In this document: positions 52,296 to 60,041 of the stretch, one piece after another
How the letters are laid out: each line of letters begins with the position of its first letter
Position numbering within the stretch: the stretch's first letter is position 1
NCBI GenBank assembly: GCA_005893305.1
Contig: VBOZ01000017.1
Location: forward strand, 77,635-141,634
Direction: 5' to 3'
Length of the DNA: 64,000 bases
Source of the DNA: Candidatus Eisenbacteria bacterium
Lineage (GTDB): Bacteria > Eisenbacteria > RBG-16-71-46 > SZUA-252
Translations under genes and position numbers: made by a program
The notes under the pieces: model-generated
Database searches by the model: none
Seen by the model: the letters and a program-made list of their open reading frames with translations, nothing else
What the model was told of the DNA's origin: nothing

Positions 52296-53125
52296 GAGCC
52301 GGCTATCAAGAGCAGCCGACGTGGAAGAAGCCGGCGCGGCGGCGGCGGAATCGGAGAATCCTTCTGCTCGTCCTCGGCTCCGCGGCGGCCGCGCTCCTGC
52401 TTCCGCTTCTCGCGCGGCCGACGGCGCGCCTTCTGGGCGTTCTCCCCCCGTTTCGCGCGGGGGGCTTCGAGATCAGCGGCTATCTCTATCTCTCGCCCGA
52501 GGAGATCCGGGCTCAAATCCCGGTCCGCGAGGGAGCTTCCTTGTTCGGGATCGATCCCGCGAAAGTCGAGGCCGCGCTCCGGCTGCATCCGCGGATCGAG
52601 GACGCGCGGGTGACGCGAGCCCCGGGACGTCTCCGGGTGGAGATCCGGGAGCGCCGCACGTTCCTCCTCGTGAACGCCGGGACGCTCCTCGAGGTGGACG
52701 CCACCGGGACGATCCTCTCGCCGCTCGCGCGGGGCCTGGTCGCCGACCGGCCCGTCCTCTCGGGCGTGCCGTTTCCCACCGTGAAGCCGGGCGCGCACGT
52801 CACGAGCGCGCGCCTCGCCGACGTGCTGCGGCTCGTCTCGCTCCTCGAGGCCCCGGAGGTGGGGCTGGTCTCGGATATCTCGGAAATCATCTCGGAGGAC
52901 CGGAACCGCGTGGTGCTTCGCACATCGCGCGATCAGATCCCGATCTATGTCGACCCGGAGCGCGTCACCTTGCCCGCCATGCGGGCCCTGGGCGCCGCGC
53001 TGCGGGACGTACGGGAACGCGACCGCCGTGTCCTCGCGGTCGACACGCGCTATCGGGATCAAGTCGTGGTGCGCTGCGCGCCGGGGGACAGCATGACCGT
53101 CGCGGCGCCGCGCTCGAAGGTCTAG
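52292..53125 (+). CDS. ftsQ: Division protein FtsQ/DivIB
   Basis: The 277-residue bitopic protein has a basic N-terminus (KKPARRRRNRR), one membrane helix (about 24-43) and a periplasmic POTRA domain (FEISGYLYLSPEEIRAQIPV, then LRLHPRIEDARVTRAPGRLR and VEIRERRTFLLV). A beta domain follows, ending in RYRDQVVVR. FtsQ scaffolds FtsL/FtsB and FtsWI. Position between murC and ftsA is canonical. The ATG at 52292 overlaps the murC stop. Confidence 0.9.
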   Translation: MRAGYQEQPTWKKPARRRRNRRILLLVLGSAAAALLLPLLARPTARLLGVLPPFRAGGFEISGYLYLSPEEIRAQIPVREGASLFGIDPAKVEAALRLHPRIEDARVTRAPGRLRVEIRERRTFLLVNAGTLLEVDATGTILSPLARGLVADRPVLSGVPFPTVKPGAHVTSARLADVLRLVSLLEAPEVGLVSDISEIISEDRNRVVLRTSRDQIPIYVDPERVTLPAMRALGAALRDVRERDRRVLAVDTRYRDQVVVRCAPGDSMTVAAPRSKV

Positions 53126-53136
53126 GGAGGGCCGGG

Positions 53137-54366
53137 ATGCCAGAAGGGAGAATGTACGCAGGCCTCGATATCGGCACCACCAAGATCAACGCGATCGTGG
53201 CGGAGTGGGACGAGGAGACCGACGGAATCAGGATCATCGGAGTCGGGACCGCGCCCTCGGACGGGCTGAAGCGCGGGGTCGTGGTGAATCTGGAGAAGAC
53301 GGTCCGCTCGATCCAGCACGCCGTGGACGAGGCGCAGCGGATGTCGGGGCGGACGATCAAAGGAGTCTACGCGGGGATCGCGGGGGATCACATTCGCGGT
53401 ATCAACAGCCGCGGCGTCATCGCGGTCGCGCGCAAGGACTCGGAGATCCGGCCGGGCGACGTGGCGCGCGTGACCGAGGCCGCGAAGGCGGTCGCGATCC
53501 CGACCGACCGCGAGATCCTCCACGTGATTCCGCAAGAGTACATCGTCGACGATCAGGACGGGATTCGCGACCCGGTCGGGATGTCGGGGGTCCGCCTCGA
53601 GGCGGAGGTCCACATCATCACCGGCGCGGCGTCGGCTTGCCGGAACCTGATCCGCGCCGCCGAGCGCGCCGGGCTCTATGTGGAGGAGTTGGTGCTCGAG
53701 CCTCTGGCCTCGGCGCACGCCGTCCTCACGCCCGACGAGCGGGACCTGGGCGTGGTCCTCCTCGACATCGGCGGGGGAACCACCGACGTCGCGGTCTTCT
53801 TCGAGGGCTCGATCCGCCACACGGCGGTGATCGGGCTCGGGGGCTCAAACATCACGAACGATCTGGCCATCGGTCTCCGCACGCCGGTCGAGCGGGCAGA
53901 GGCGCTCAAGCTCACCTGCGGGTGCGCGCTCACCTCGATGGTGCGCCAGGAAGAGTCGGTGCGCGTGCCGAGCGTGGGAGGGAGACCGGATCGGGACATC
54001 TCGAGGCACATGTTGTCGATGATGATCGAGCCGCGCGTGGAGGAGATTTTCGCTCTGGCAAGCAAGGAGGTGCGGAAGAACCACGTCGCCGACCTGCTCG
54101 GCGCGGGTGTGGTCCTGACCGGCGGCGCGTCGTCGCTGCCCGGGATGCCCGAGCTGGCGGAGCAGGTTTTCGACCTGCCCGCACGCCGCGGAATCCCGAT
54201 CGGTTTCAGTGGATTGACGGAAGCGGTTTCCAATCCCCGGTTCGCGACCGGAGTCGGCCTGGCGATGCACGCATTGCTGCACGACGCCAGGCCAAGGGCG
54301 GCGGAGGGGGGAGTCATCGGTCGGATCTCGGTGGGACTCCGACGTTGGATCGAGGAGCTGGTCTAG
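53137..54366 (+). CDS. ftsA: Cell division actin homologue FtsA
   Basis: The 409-residue actin-like ATPase tethers FtsZ to the membrane. It begins with the phosphate-1 loop AGLDIGTTKINAIV. An SHS2 (1C) domain follows (about 85-170, KGVYAGIAGDHIRG). The phosphate-2 motif is LLDIGGGTTDVAVF and the adenosine motif VVLTGGASSLPGM. The C-terminal tail (GRISVGLRRWIEELV) is a plausible amphipathic membrane helix. GGGAGG at 53125-53130 sits six bases before ATG 53137, which favours it over ATG 53152. The gene ends 32 nt before ftsZ. Confidence 0.95.
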   Translation: MPEGRMYAGLDIGTTKINAIVAEWDEETDGIRIIGVGTAPSDGLKRGVVVNLEKTVRSIQHAVDEAQRMSGRTIKGVYAGIAGDHIRGINSRGVIAVARKDSEIRPGDVARVTEAAKAVAIPTDREILHVIPQEYIVDDQDGIRDPVGMSGVRLEAEVHIITGAASACRNLIRAAERAGLYVEELVLEPLASAHAVLTPDERDLGVVLLDIGGGTTDVAVFFEGSIRHTAVIGLGGSNITNDLAIGLRTPVERAEALKLTCGCALTSMVRQEESVRVPSVGGRPDRDISRHMLSMMIEPRVEEIFALASKEVRKNHVADLLGAGVVLTGGASSLPGMPELAEQVFDLPARRGIPIGFSGLTEAVSNPRFATGVGLAMHALLHDARPRAAEGGVIGRISVGLRRWIEELV

Positions 54367-54398
54367 GACCGGCGCAAAACCAGGGAGGCTAGAGTCGA

Positions 54399-55643
54399 AT
54401 GTTCGAGCTGATCGATGATGATGACAAGGATTCGTTGGCGGCATCGATCAAGGTGATCGGCGTCGGAGGGGCCGGTGGGAACGCGGTCAACCGGATGATC
54501 GAGGCGGGGTTGAGGGGCGTCGAGTTCATCGCGGCGAATACCGACGCGCAGGTTCTGGATGCGTCGCTCTGCCCGAAGAAGCTCCAGCTGGGCACGGGCC
54601 TCACGAAGGGCTTGGGCTCGGGCGCGAATCCGGGCGTCGGGCGGGAGGCGGCGGAAGAGGAAGAGGCCCTCATCTCCGAGGCGCTCGAGGGCTCCGACAT
54701 GGTGTTCGTGACTGCCGGGATGGGCGGCGGCACCGGGACCGGCGCCGCGCCGGTCGTGGCGCGCATCGCCCGATCGCTGGGAGCGCTCACCGTGGCGGTG
54801 GTGACGCGCCCCTTCGAGTTCGAGGGAAGGAAGCGGGCGCAGATCGCCGAGGAGGGGCTCCGCGAGCTCCGGGAGAAGGTGGATACCCTCATCGTGATCC
54901 CGAACCAGCGGCTTCTCGCGATCGTCGAGAAGCACACGCCGCTCCGCGAAGCGTTCAAGGTCGCGGACCAGGTGCTCCACCACGCGACGAAGGGCATCTC
55001 CGACCTCATCACGGTTCCGGGTCTGGTCAATCTCGACTTCGCCGACGTCAAGACGGTGATGGCCGAGCGCGGAAACGCCCTCATGGGCGCGGGGCACGCG
55101 ACCGGCCCGAACCGGGCGTACGAGGCGGCCCAGGCCGCGGTCTCGAGCCCGCTGCTCGACGAGATCTCGATCTCGGGTGCCGAGGCGCTCCTCGTGAACG
55201 TGACGGGCGGCGAGTCGATGACGCTGCACGAGATCAATGAAGCGGTGACGGTCGTCGTCGACGCGGCCGGCCACGACGCGAACGTGATCTTCGGCGCGGT
55301 GATCGACGAGTCGATGGGCGATTCGCTTTCGATCACGGTGATCGCGACCGGGTTCGGCAAGGGCGACGCCAAGGCGAAATCGGCCGAGCAGCTGCGCGCG
55401 ATGACGAGTCCGAGGATCTACGAAATCGAGCCGCGCGAGCGGGCGGTGGCGCGCCCGCCGGTCGTGGTCCGGCCGGCTGCCCGCGAGGAAGACGTCGAGC
55501 CCGAGGAAGCGCCGGGTCCGGCTCCGACGGCAAGGCCCGCATTCCGGATGGCGCCCTCCACCACGCGGCGTCCCTTCGGCGGACGTGCCATCACGAAAGA
55601 GAACATGGATGTCCCCGCGTTCATGCGGAAGCAGATGGATTAG
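54399..55643 (+). CDS. ftsZ: Cell division GTPase FtsZ
   Basis: The 414-residue tubulin homologue forms the Z ring. The GTPase domain has [26 protein letters not shown], the tubulin signature [15 protein letters not shown] and the synergy-loop region [14 protein letters not shown] variable Pro/Ala-rich linker of about 60 residues follows. The conserved C-terminal peptide DVPAFMRKQ, which binds FtsA and other tethers, ends the protein. It closes the dcw cluster; two hairpins and a convergent rpmB follow. Confidence 0.97.
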   Translation: MFELIDDDDKDSLAASIKVIGVGGAGGNAVNRMIEAGLRGVEFIAANTDAQVLDASLCPKKLQLGTGLTKGLGSGANPGVGREAAEEEEALISEALEGSDMVFVTAGMGGGTGTGAAPVVARIARSLGALTVAVVTRPFEFEGRKRAQIAEEGLRELREKVDTLIVIPNQRLLAIVEKHTPLREAFKVADQVLHHATKGISDLITVPGLVNLDFADVKTVMAERGNALMGAGHATGPNRAYEAAQAAVSSPLLDEISISGAEALLVNVTGGESMTLHEINEAVTVVVDAAGHDANVIFGAVIDESMGDSLSITVIATGFGKGDAKAKSAEQLRAMTSPRIYEIEPRERAVARPPVVVRPAAREEDVEPEEAPGPAPTARPAFRMAPSTTRRPFGGRAITKENMDVPAFMRKQMD

Positions 55644-55647
55644 GGAG

Positions 55648-55691
55648 TTTCCCCTGCTGGAAGGGGATCCCCCGCCAGGGGGCGGGGTGTA
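55648..55691. terminator. Tandem GC-rich hairpins between convergent ftsZ and rpmB
   Basis: CCCCT (55651-55655) pairs with AGGGG (55662-55666). Just after it, CCCCGCC pairs with GGCGGGG around an AGGG loop (about 55670-55688). Both fall in the 82-nt gap between convergent genes, where transcription must end in both directions. No T-run follows either stem, so classical intrinsic termination is not assured. The stems may instead stabilise 3' ends. Confidence 0.35.
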
Positions 55692-55725
55692 GGGGTGGGG
55701 TGGGGAACGTGCAGCGCGTCCGGAG

Positions 55726-55950
55726 CTAGATCGCCCGGGCGCGCTGCGTTGCTTTTTGGCCCATGTTCTTCTGCACGGAGCCGGTGCGGAGGCACCGCGT
55801 GCAGACGCGGATCCGTTTCGGCCGTCCCGCGACGAGCGCGCGAACCGTCTGGAGATTTACCTCCCAGCGCCGCTTGGTCACGTTGTGGGCGTGGCTGATG
55901 TTCTGCCCGTGCTGAACGCCCTTGCCGCAGATGTCGCAAACTCTCGCCAT
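55726..55950 (-). CDS. rpmB: 50S ribosomal protein L28
   Basis: The 74-residue protein has the L28 layout: ARVCDICGKGVQHGQNISHA, TKRRWEVNLQTVRAL and RIRVCTRCLRTG. Two CxxC pairs (CDIC and CTRC) give the zinc-binding C+ form. Two internal histidines are also seen. GGAGG lies six bases before the ATG. It is convergent with ftsZ and divergent from the pilin operon. Confidence 0.95.
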   Translation of the reverse strand: MARVCDICGKGVQHGQNISHAHNVTKRRWEVNLQTVRALVAGRPKRIRVCTRCLRTGSVQKNMGQKATQRARAI

Positions 55951-55977
55951 GAATTCCTCCAGTGTGAAGAGCGCGCC

Positions 55978-56007
55978 AGTTTACTCGATCCGACCCTTCC
56001 GCCGCAA
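55978..56007 (-). promoter_or_regulatory. Possible promoter of rpmB
   Basis: Read on the - strand, TTGCGG (56007-56002) and TAAACT (55983-55978) are 18 nt apart and lie 28 nt before the rpmB ATG. The match is partial (four of six at each box) but the location is right for a short leader. No other candidate was seen in this gap for the - strand. Confidence 0.35.
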
Positions 56008-56177
56008 CGGTTCGGCCCGTTTCGCAGCGCCACACTGAGATCCCGCCCCGTGCGGTTTGCCCCATTCGACGAGGGCGACCTGCACGGGGCCGCACCGCGC
56101 CTGGAGCCAAAAATCGAGCCTCACGCCGCGCGTATCCCATTGCCATTTAGCTAATTGCGGGAGCCGGCCACAACCCC

Positions 56178-56192
56178 TGGCACATCGGTTGC
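56178..56192 (+). promoter_or_regulatory. Sigma54 (-24/-12) promoter of the minor-pilin operon
   Basis: TGGCAC (56178-56183), ATCGG, then TTGC (56189-56192) matches the sigma54 consensus TGGCAC-N5-TTGC at every fixed position. Transcription would begin near 56204, giving a 45-nt leader before the GTG at 56249. Sigma54 and the NtrC-type regulator PilR control pilin genes in several Gram-negative bacteria, so the location is biologically sensible. The upstream half of this gap (56010-56160) should hold the activator site; a GTGCGG/CCGCAC inverted repeat near 56050-56096 is a weak candidate. Confidence 0.85.
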
Positions 56193-56248
56193 GTCCTATG
56201 GTGTGGAAGAAACTTGACGCGCGACGCGGTGCCGGGGGGCGAACAAGA

Positions 56249-56737
56249 GTGAAGGCGTTCCATCGCAGCGGCTTCACGCTGGTCGAGATCATGGTCGCGG
56301 TCGTGGTGGCCGGCGTCCTGATGGCCGCCGGGCTTCCCTCGTTCATTCATTTCTCCCGCTCCCTCTCCCAGAAACAAGCACGCGACCTCCTCGAAGGATC
56401 GCTCCGACTCGCCCGCCAGCAGGCCGTGACCTCCCACCGGCCGATCGTGGTGGCGTTCGGAAACGGGATCTCCACGGCGGGCGTCACGACCTACAGCGTC
56501 CACACCGACGTGAACGGCGATCGCGTCAAGCAGATCGGTGAGCCATGGAAGTCGTTCACGCTGCCGGGCGGTACCCAGCTGACGTCGGTCTCGCTCTCGC
56601 CGATCGATTCCGTGATCTTCGACTCGAGCGGCGCGCTCGCCCCGAGCGTCACGGGCGGATCGGTCGTCGTCGGCGGCCAAAGCGGCGACCTCGACACGCT
56701 GCTCATCTCGGCGACCGGCCTGGTCTACCGCCCATGA
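56249..56737 (+). CDS. GspH/FimT-like pseudopilin
   Basis: The 162-residue protein has a short basic leader and the type IV prepilin site: KAFHRSG then FTLVEIMVAVVVAGVLMAAG, with cleavage after Gly and the conserved Glu at +5. The mature part resembles GspH/FimT minor pilins (QARDLLEGSLRLARQQAV, then a beta-rich domain). Start GTG 56249 is favoured over ATG 56198 because that ATG would lie upstream of the predicted sigma54 transcription start, and because it gives a normal leader of seven residues. The stop overlaps the PilV-like gene (ATGA). Confidence 0.88.
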   Translation: MKAFHRSGFTLVEIMVAVVVAGVLMAAGLPSFIHFSRSLSQKQARDLLEGSLRLARQQAVTSHRPIVVAFGNGISTAGVTTYSVHTDVNGDRVKQIGEPWKSFTLPGGTQLTSVSLSPIDSVIFDSSGALAPSVTGGSVVVGGQSGDLDTLLISATGLVYRP

Positions 56738-57123
56738 CGCGCCGAGCCCAATCCGGCTTCACGCTCGTCGAAGTGCTCGTGGCGCTGATGGTGTTCGTCA
56801 TCGGCATCCTGAGCATCGCGGCCATGATGCCGTCGGGGTCTCGCAGCGTGAACCGGTCGGGGGACGAGACGCGCGCCTCGGAGTTGGCCTCCGCGCGCGC
56901 GGAGCGGCTGCTCTCCACCAGCTACGCCGACCCGGACTTAACGGCGGGGTCGCATCCCGATCCCGCGAATCCCTACGACGGAAAATATTACGTGAGCTGG
57001 TCCGTGCAGAACGACCAGCCGATGGCTCAGTGCAAGAGAGCCACCGTGGACGTGCGCTGGCCGACGGCGCTCTCCGCCCCGGGCGCGAGCGTCGTCATCG
57101 TGGTTCCGAGATCGGGAGGCTGA
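56734..57123 (+). CDS. PilV-like minor pilin
   Basis: The 129-residue protein has the leader TRRAQSG and the prepilin helix FTLVEVLVALMVFVIGILSI, typical of PilV/GspI-type minor pilins, with +5 Glu. A short soluble domain follows. It overlaps the GspH-like gene and ends one base before the next prepilin gene. Together they should prime type IV pilus or pseudopilus assembly in the periplasm. Confidence 0.87.
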   Translation: MTRRAQSGFTLVEVLVALMVFVIGILSIAAMMPSGSRSVNRSGDETRASELASARAERLLSTSYADPDLTAGSHPDPANPYDGKYYVSWSVQNDQPMAQCKRATVDVRWPTALSAPGASVVIVVPRSGG

Positions 57124-57124
57124 C

Positions 57125-58000
57125 GTGAATCGGGTCGATCGACAGAGGTGGGCGCGCCCGGCTCGCGGATACACGCTCGTCGAGCTCATGGTCACGATGA
57201 CGATCCTGAGCGCCGTCTTGGCCGCGGTCTACTACTCGTTCTTCCGCGCGCAGTCGAGCGCGCGCCGGACCGAGCGGGTCGTGGATGCCCGGCAAGGCTC
57301 CCGCGCTGCGCTCCAGCTGATCGAGCGGGAGGTCCGGATGGTCGGCTCGGGCTGGGGCCGGATTCCGATCTACGGCGCGCTGAACGGCTCCCCGATGACG
57401 ATCCACGCCTTGGTGCCGGGCTTCACGACCGCCGCCGGGAACGATTCCCTGGAGCTCCTCGGCGGCTGGGACGCGTGCACGACGCTTCGCGCCCCGATGA
57501 CCACCCCGAGCTCCGGATCCCCGATTCCGTGCGACAGCACGACGGGGTTTCGCGCCGGCGACTTCGTTCTCGTCACGAACGGATCCACCGCGCACATCTT
57601 CCAGGTCACGGCGGTGCCGAATGCGCCGGCGGATCTGGTGCACGACGCCTCCTCGATCTACAACATGGCGGGAGGACACACGAACTGGCCCGTCGGCGGC
57701 TACCCGACCGGCTCGCGCGTCTATCGGGTCACCTGGGTGACCTACAAGGTGGACGCCACGGGCTTCAGCACGCCCTGCCTGACACGCAGGGATCAGGGAT
57801 CCGCGGCCCAGGTCGTGGCGACCGACGTGAGCGCGTTCCACGTCTGGTACCTGATGCAGGACCTCACGGAGACGCGCGACCCGGTTGATTTCAACGGAAT
57901 CGACAAGATCCGTCCGGTCATCGCAACGCAGGTGGCCGATCGTGGATCACCGTACCTCGCCGACTCGGTGTGGACGCTGGTCCGACCACGAACCTTCTAA
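57125..58000 (+). CDS. PilW/GspJ-like prepilin protein
   Basis: The 291-residue protein has a long basic leader ending ARPARG, then the prepilin helix YTLVELMVTMTILSAVLAAV with +5 Glu (Tyr at +1 replaces Phe). A large soluble domain follows, with RAALQLIEREVRMVGSGWG, a stretch typical of PilW/GspJ minor pilins. It likely sits at the pilus tip complex with the neighbouring minor pilins. GTG 57125 follows the upstream stop by one base. A 13-nt gap precedes the PilX-like gene. Confidence 0.85.
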   Translation: MNRVDRQRWARPARGYTLVELMVTMTILSAVLAAVYYSFFRAQSSARRTERVVDARQGSRAALQLIEREVRMVGSGWGRIPIYGALNGSPMTIHALVPGFTTAAGNDSLELLGGWDACTTLRAPMTTPSSGSPIPCDSTTGFRAGDFVLVTNGSTAHIFQVTAVPNAPADLVHDASSIYNMAGGHTNWPVGGYPTGSRVYRVTWVTYKVDATGFSTPCLTRRDQGSAAQVVATDVSAFHVWYLMQDLTETRDPVDFNGIDKIRPVIATQVADRGSPYLADSVWTLVRPRTF

Positions 58001-58013
58001 GAGGGGGGCCGTC

Positions 58014-59651
58014 ATGTTGAGCCGACCGATTTTGAGCGCCAGGGACGGCGAACGGGGATTCGCGCTGATCAGCGCGCTTCTCGTCGTGCTGCTGGCGTCC
58101 ATTCTCGGCGCGACGTTCATGTCGGCGGTCACCGGGGAGCGGGCGATGTCGTCGAACGTGCACATCGCGCGGGGCGCTCTGCTCTCGGCCGACGCAGGGG
58201 TGCGCGTCACCCAGCAGACGATGGCCAACATGGCCAAGGCGAAGCTCGACAGCCTCGTCGGCGCCTGGAGCGGCGTGGGCCCGATCATCTCGAATCCTCA
58301 GGGTCTCTTCCCGACGGGCGTCATCACGACCACCGGCACGAACCCGAGCTTCACCGCGCAGGCGAAGATCGCCTTCACGGACAGCTCGCTCCAGCCTACG
58401 GCGCAGTCCTACGACTACACGTACACGACGAACGCGACAGGGGGATTTGGCTCGACCGGATCCCGCTCGGTCCAGACGACCGGGGTCCTCCGCGTGAGCT
58501 GCTCCCGCGGCTCCTTCGCGGACTTCCTGGTCTTCACGAACGTCCACCTCTCGCCGGGCGGGAATCAGGTCTGGTTCACGTCGAACACGCGGTTCGACGG
58601 ACGGGTGCACACGAACACGGAGTACCGCTTCGCGTACGCGCCCCAGTTCCAGGACCTCGTGACGAGCGTCAACAACGATGCCTGGTACAACAACGCGGGG
58701 AGCCCGGTCGAGCTGAATGCCGACAACAACGGCTCCGTCGACGTCCCCGGGTTCTTCGGCGGGTTCGACCGCGGCGAGCCGGCGATCACGCTGCCGGCCA
58801 ACAGCTACAGCCAGCAGAACGCGGCGCTCGGGCGGAATCCGTCCGACACGACACCGCCGAGCAACAGCGACATCAACAACGCGCTCGGCCTCGGCTGGGG
58901 CGGCAGCCCGCCGCCCACCGGGGTCTACGTGCTCCACTCCGGGAGCTCTCTGAACGGCGGGATCTACGTTCAGGGGAATCTCGACCGGATGACGACCAGC
59001 CTCGACGCGTACGGCCGCCAGGTCTACACGATGAAGCAGGGTGGCACGACGACCTCGATCACCGTGGACAAGAGCACCAACTCGACGCGCGTCTCCGTGG
59101 GCGCCTCCTCGACGGACTACACGGGCGTCCCCCTGGGCGTCGCATACGTGAAGGGGACGGTGAGCGATCTGCGCGGACCCGACCGCGTGGGCGGGAGCCC
59201 TCCGCCGGCGATCGCACGGGACACGCAGCTCCTCCTCGCCGCGACCGGCGACATCGTGATTCAGCGCGACCTGACGTACGAGGGCTACCCGAACAGCCAG
59301 AACGTGTTTGGGATCTACTCCAGCGGCGGCAGCGTGCGCGTCGGCGGCACGGCGCCCGACAACATGAACCTGGACGCCTTCGTGATGGCCACGGGCGCCG
59401 CGGGGTCGTTCACCGTGGACGGCTACGGGAGCGGCTCGTCGCGCGGAACGTTCAACCTCCGCGGCGGGATGGTCGAGAGCTACTACGGGGCGTTCGGCAC
59501 GTTCAACTCCACGACCGGCCAGCAGGCGACCGGCTACGGCAGAACTTTCATGTACGACCGCCGGGGAATCATCCCCCCGTACTACCCGGTGACGAACCGC
59601 TTCACCGCCAACGCGCCGAGCGCTCGGACGCTGGCTTGGAGGGAATTGTAG
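58014..59651 (+). CDS. PilX-like pilus assembly protein with a large beta-rich C-terminal domain
   Basis: The 545-residue protein has a PilX-type N-terminus: a basic leader ending GERG, then FALISALLVVLLASILGATF without the +5 Glu, as in PilX/GspK proteins. A helical stretch follows (ADAGVRVTQQTMANMAKAKL). The rest is Gly/Ser/Thr-rich and beta-like, with FTSNTRFDGRVHTNTEYRFA, which resembles DUF4900-type regions of PilX-like proteins. It is far longer than typical PilX (about 200). A surface-exposed tip or adhesin role is possible but inferred. GGGGGG precedes the ATG. Confidence 0.78.
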   Translation: MLSRPILSARDGERGFALISALLVVLLASILGATFMSAVTGERAMSSNVHIARGALLSADAGVRVTQQTMANMAKAKLDSLVGAWSGVGPIISNPQGLFPTGVITTTGTNPSFTAQAKIAFTDSSLQPTAQSYDYTYTTNATGGFGSTGSRSVQTTGVLRVSCSRGSFADFLVFTNVHLSPGGNQVWFTSNTRFDGRVHTNTEYRFAYAPQFQDLVTSVNNDAWYNNAGSPVELNADNNGSVDVPGFFGGFDRGEPAITLPANSYSQQNAALGRNPSDTTPPSNSDINNALGLGWGGSPPPTGVYVLHSGSSLNGGIYVQGNLDRMTTSLDAYGRQVYTMKQGGTTTSITVDKSTNSTRVSVGASSTDYTGVPLGVAYVKGTVSDLRGPDRVGGSPPPAIARDTQLLLAATGDIVIQRDLTYEGYPNSQNVFGIYSSGGSVRVGGTAPDNMNLDAFVMATGAAGSFTVDGYGSGSSRGTFNLRGGMVESYYGAFGTFNSTTGQQATGYGRTFMYDRRGIIPPYYPVTNRFTANAPSARTLAWREL

Positions 59652-59963
59652 ATGAGCCCGCAGGGTAAGGATCATCCCGGCAATCGCCGGAAGGCCGCTT
59701 CCGCGCCGGACGAGCCGACGGTGGCACAGTCGACGGGAGCGCCGCTGATCATCGCGATCGTCCTGATCGCCGCGATCGCGATCGGGATCGGCTACTCGCT
59801 CTTCAAGGGAAATCACGAGCCGACCGGGATCGCGATGCCCGCCGGGACGGCGATGGACTCGGCGCCCGGGCAGCCGGTCGGAACGATCGGCTCGGCCGCG
59901 CCCGCGGACAGCGCCCGCCCGGAAAAGCCTGTCAGCTACGGAGCGAACACGCTGATCAACTGA
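59652..59963 (+). CDS. Small single-pass membrane protein of the pilin operon
   Basis: The 103-residue protein has a polar N-terminus of about 33 residues, one membrane helix (LIIAIVLIAAIAIGIGYSLF, about 34-53) and an Ala/Pro/Gly-rich tail predicted outside the membrane. No family was recognised. Its ATG directly abuts the stop of the PilX-like gene, so it belongs to the sigma54-driven operon and may help assemble the minor pilins. No cysteine or catalytic motif is present. Confidence 0.6.
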   Translation: MSPQGKDHPGNRRKAASAPDEPTVAQSTGAPLIIAIVLIAAIAIGIGYSLFKGNHEPTGIAMPAGTAMDSAPGQPVGTIGSAAPADSARPEKPVSYGANTLIN

Positions 59964-60041
59964 TCGGCGAGGCCGCGCCCGGCGGGTCGGAGCGCGGCGC
60001 CGGTTTGACTTGAGTGGCGTACGCCGCCTAGCATCGCGGCG

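Noticed and set aside
56198-56248. Upstream ATG for the GspH-like gene
   Set aside because: It would start before the predicted sigma54 transcript start and give an unusually long leader.
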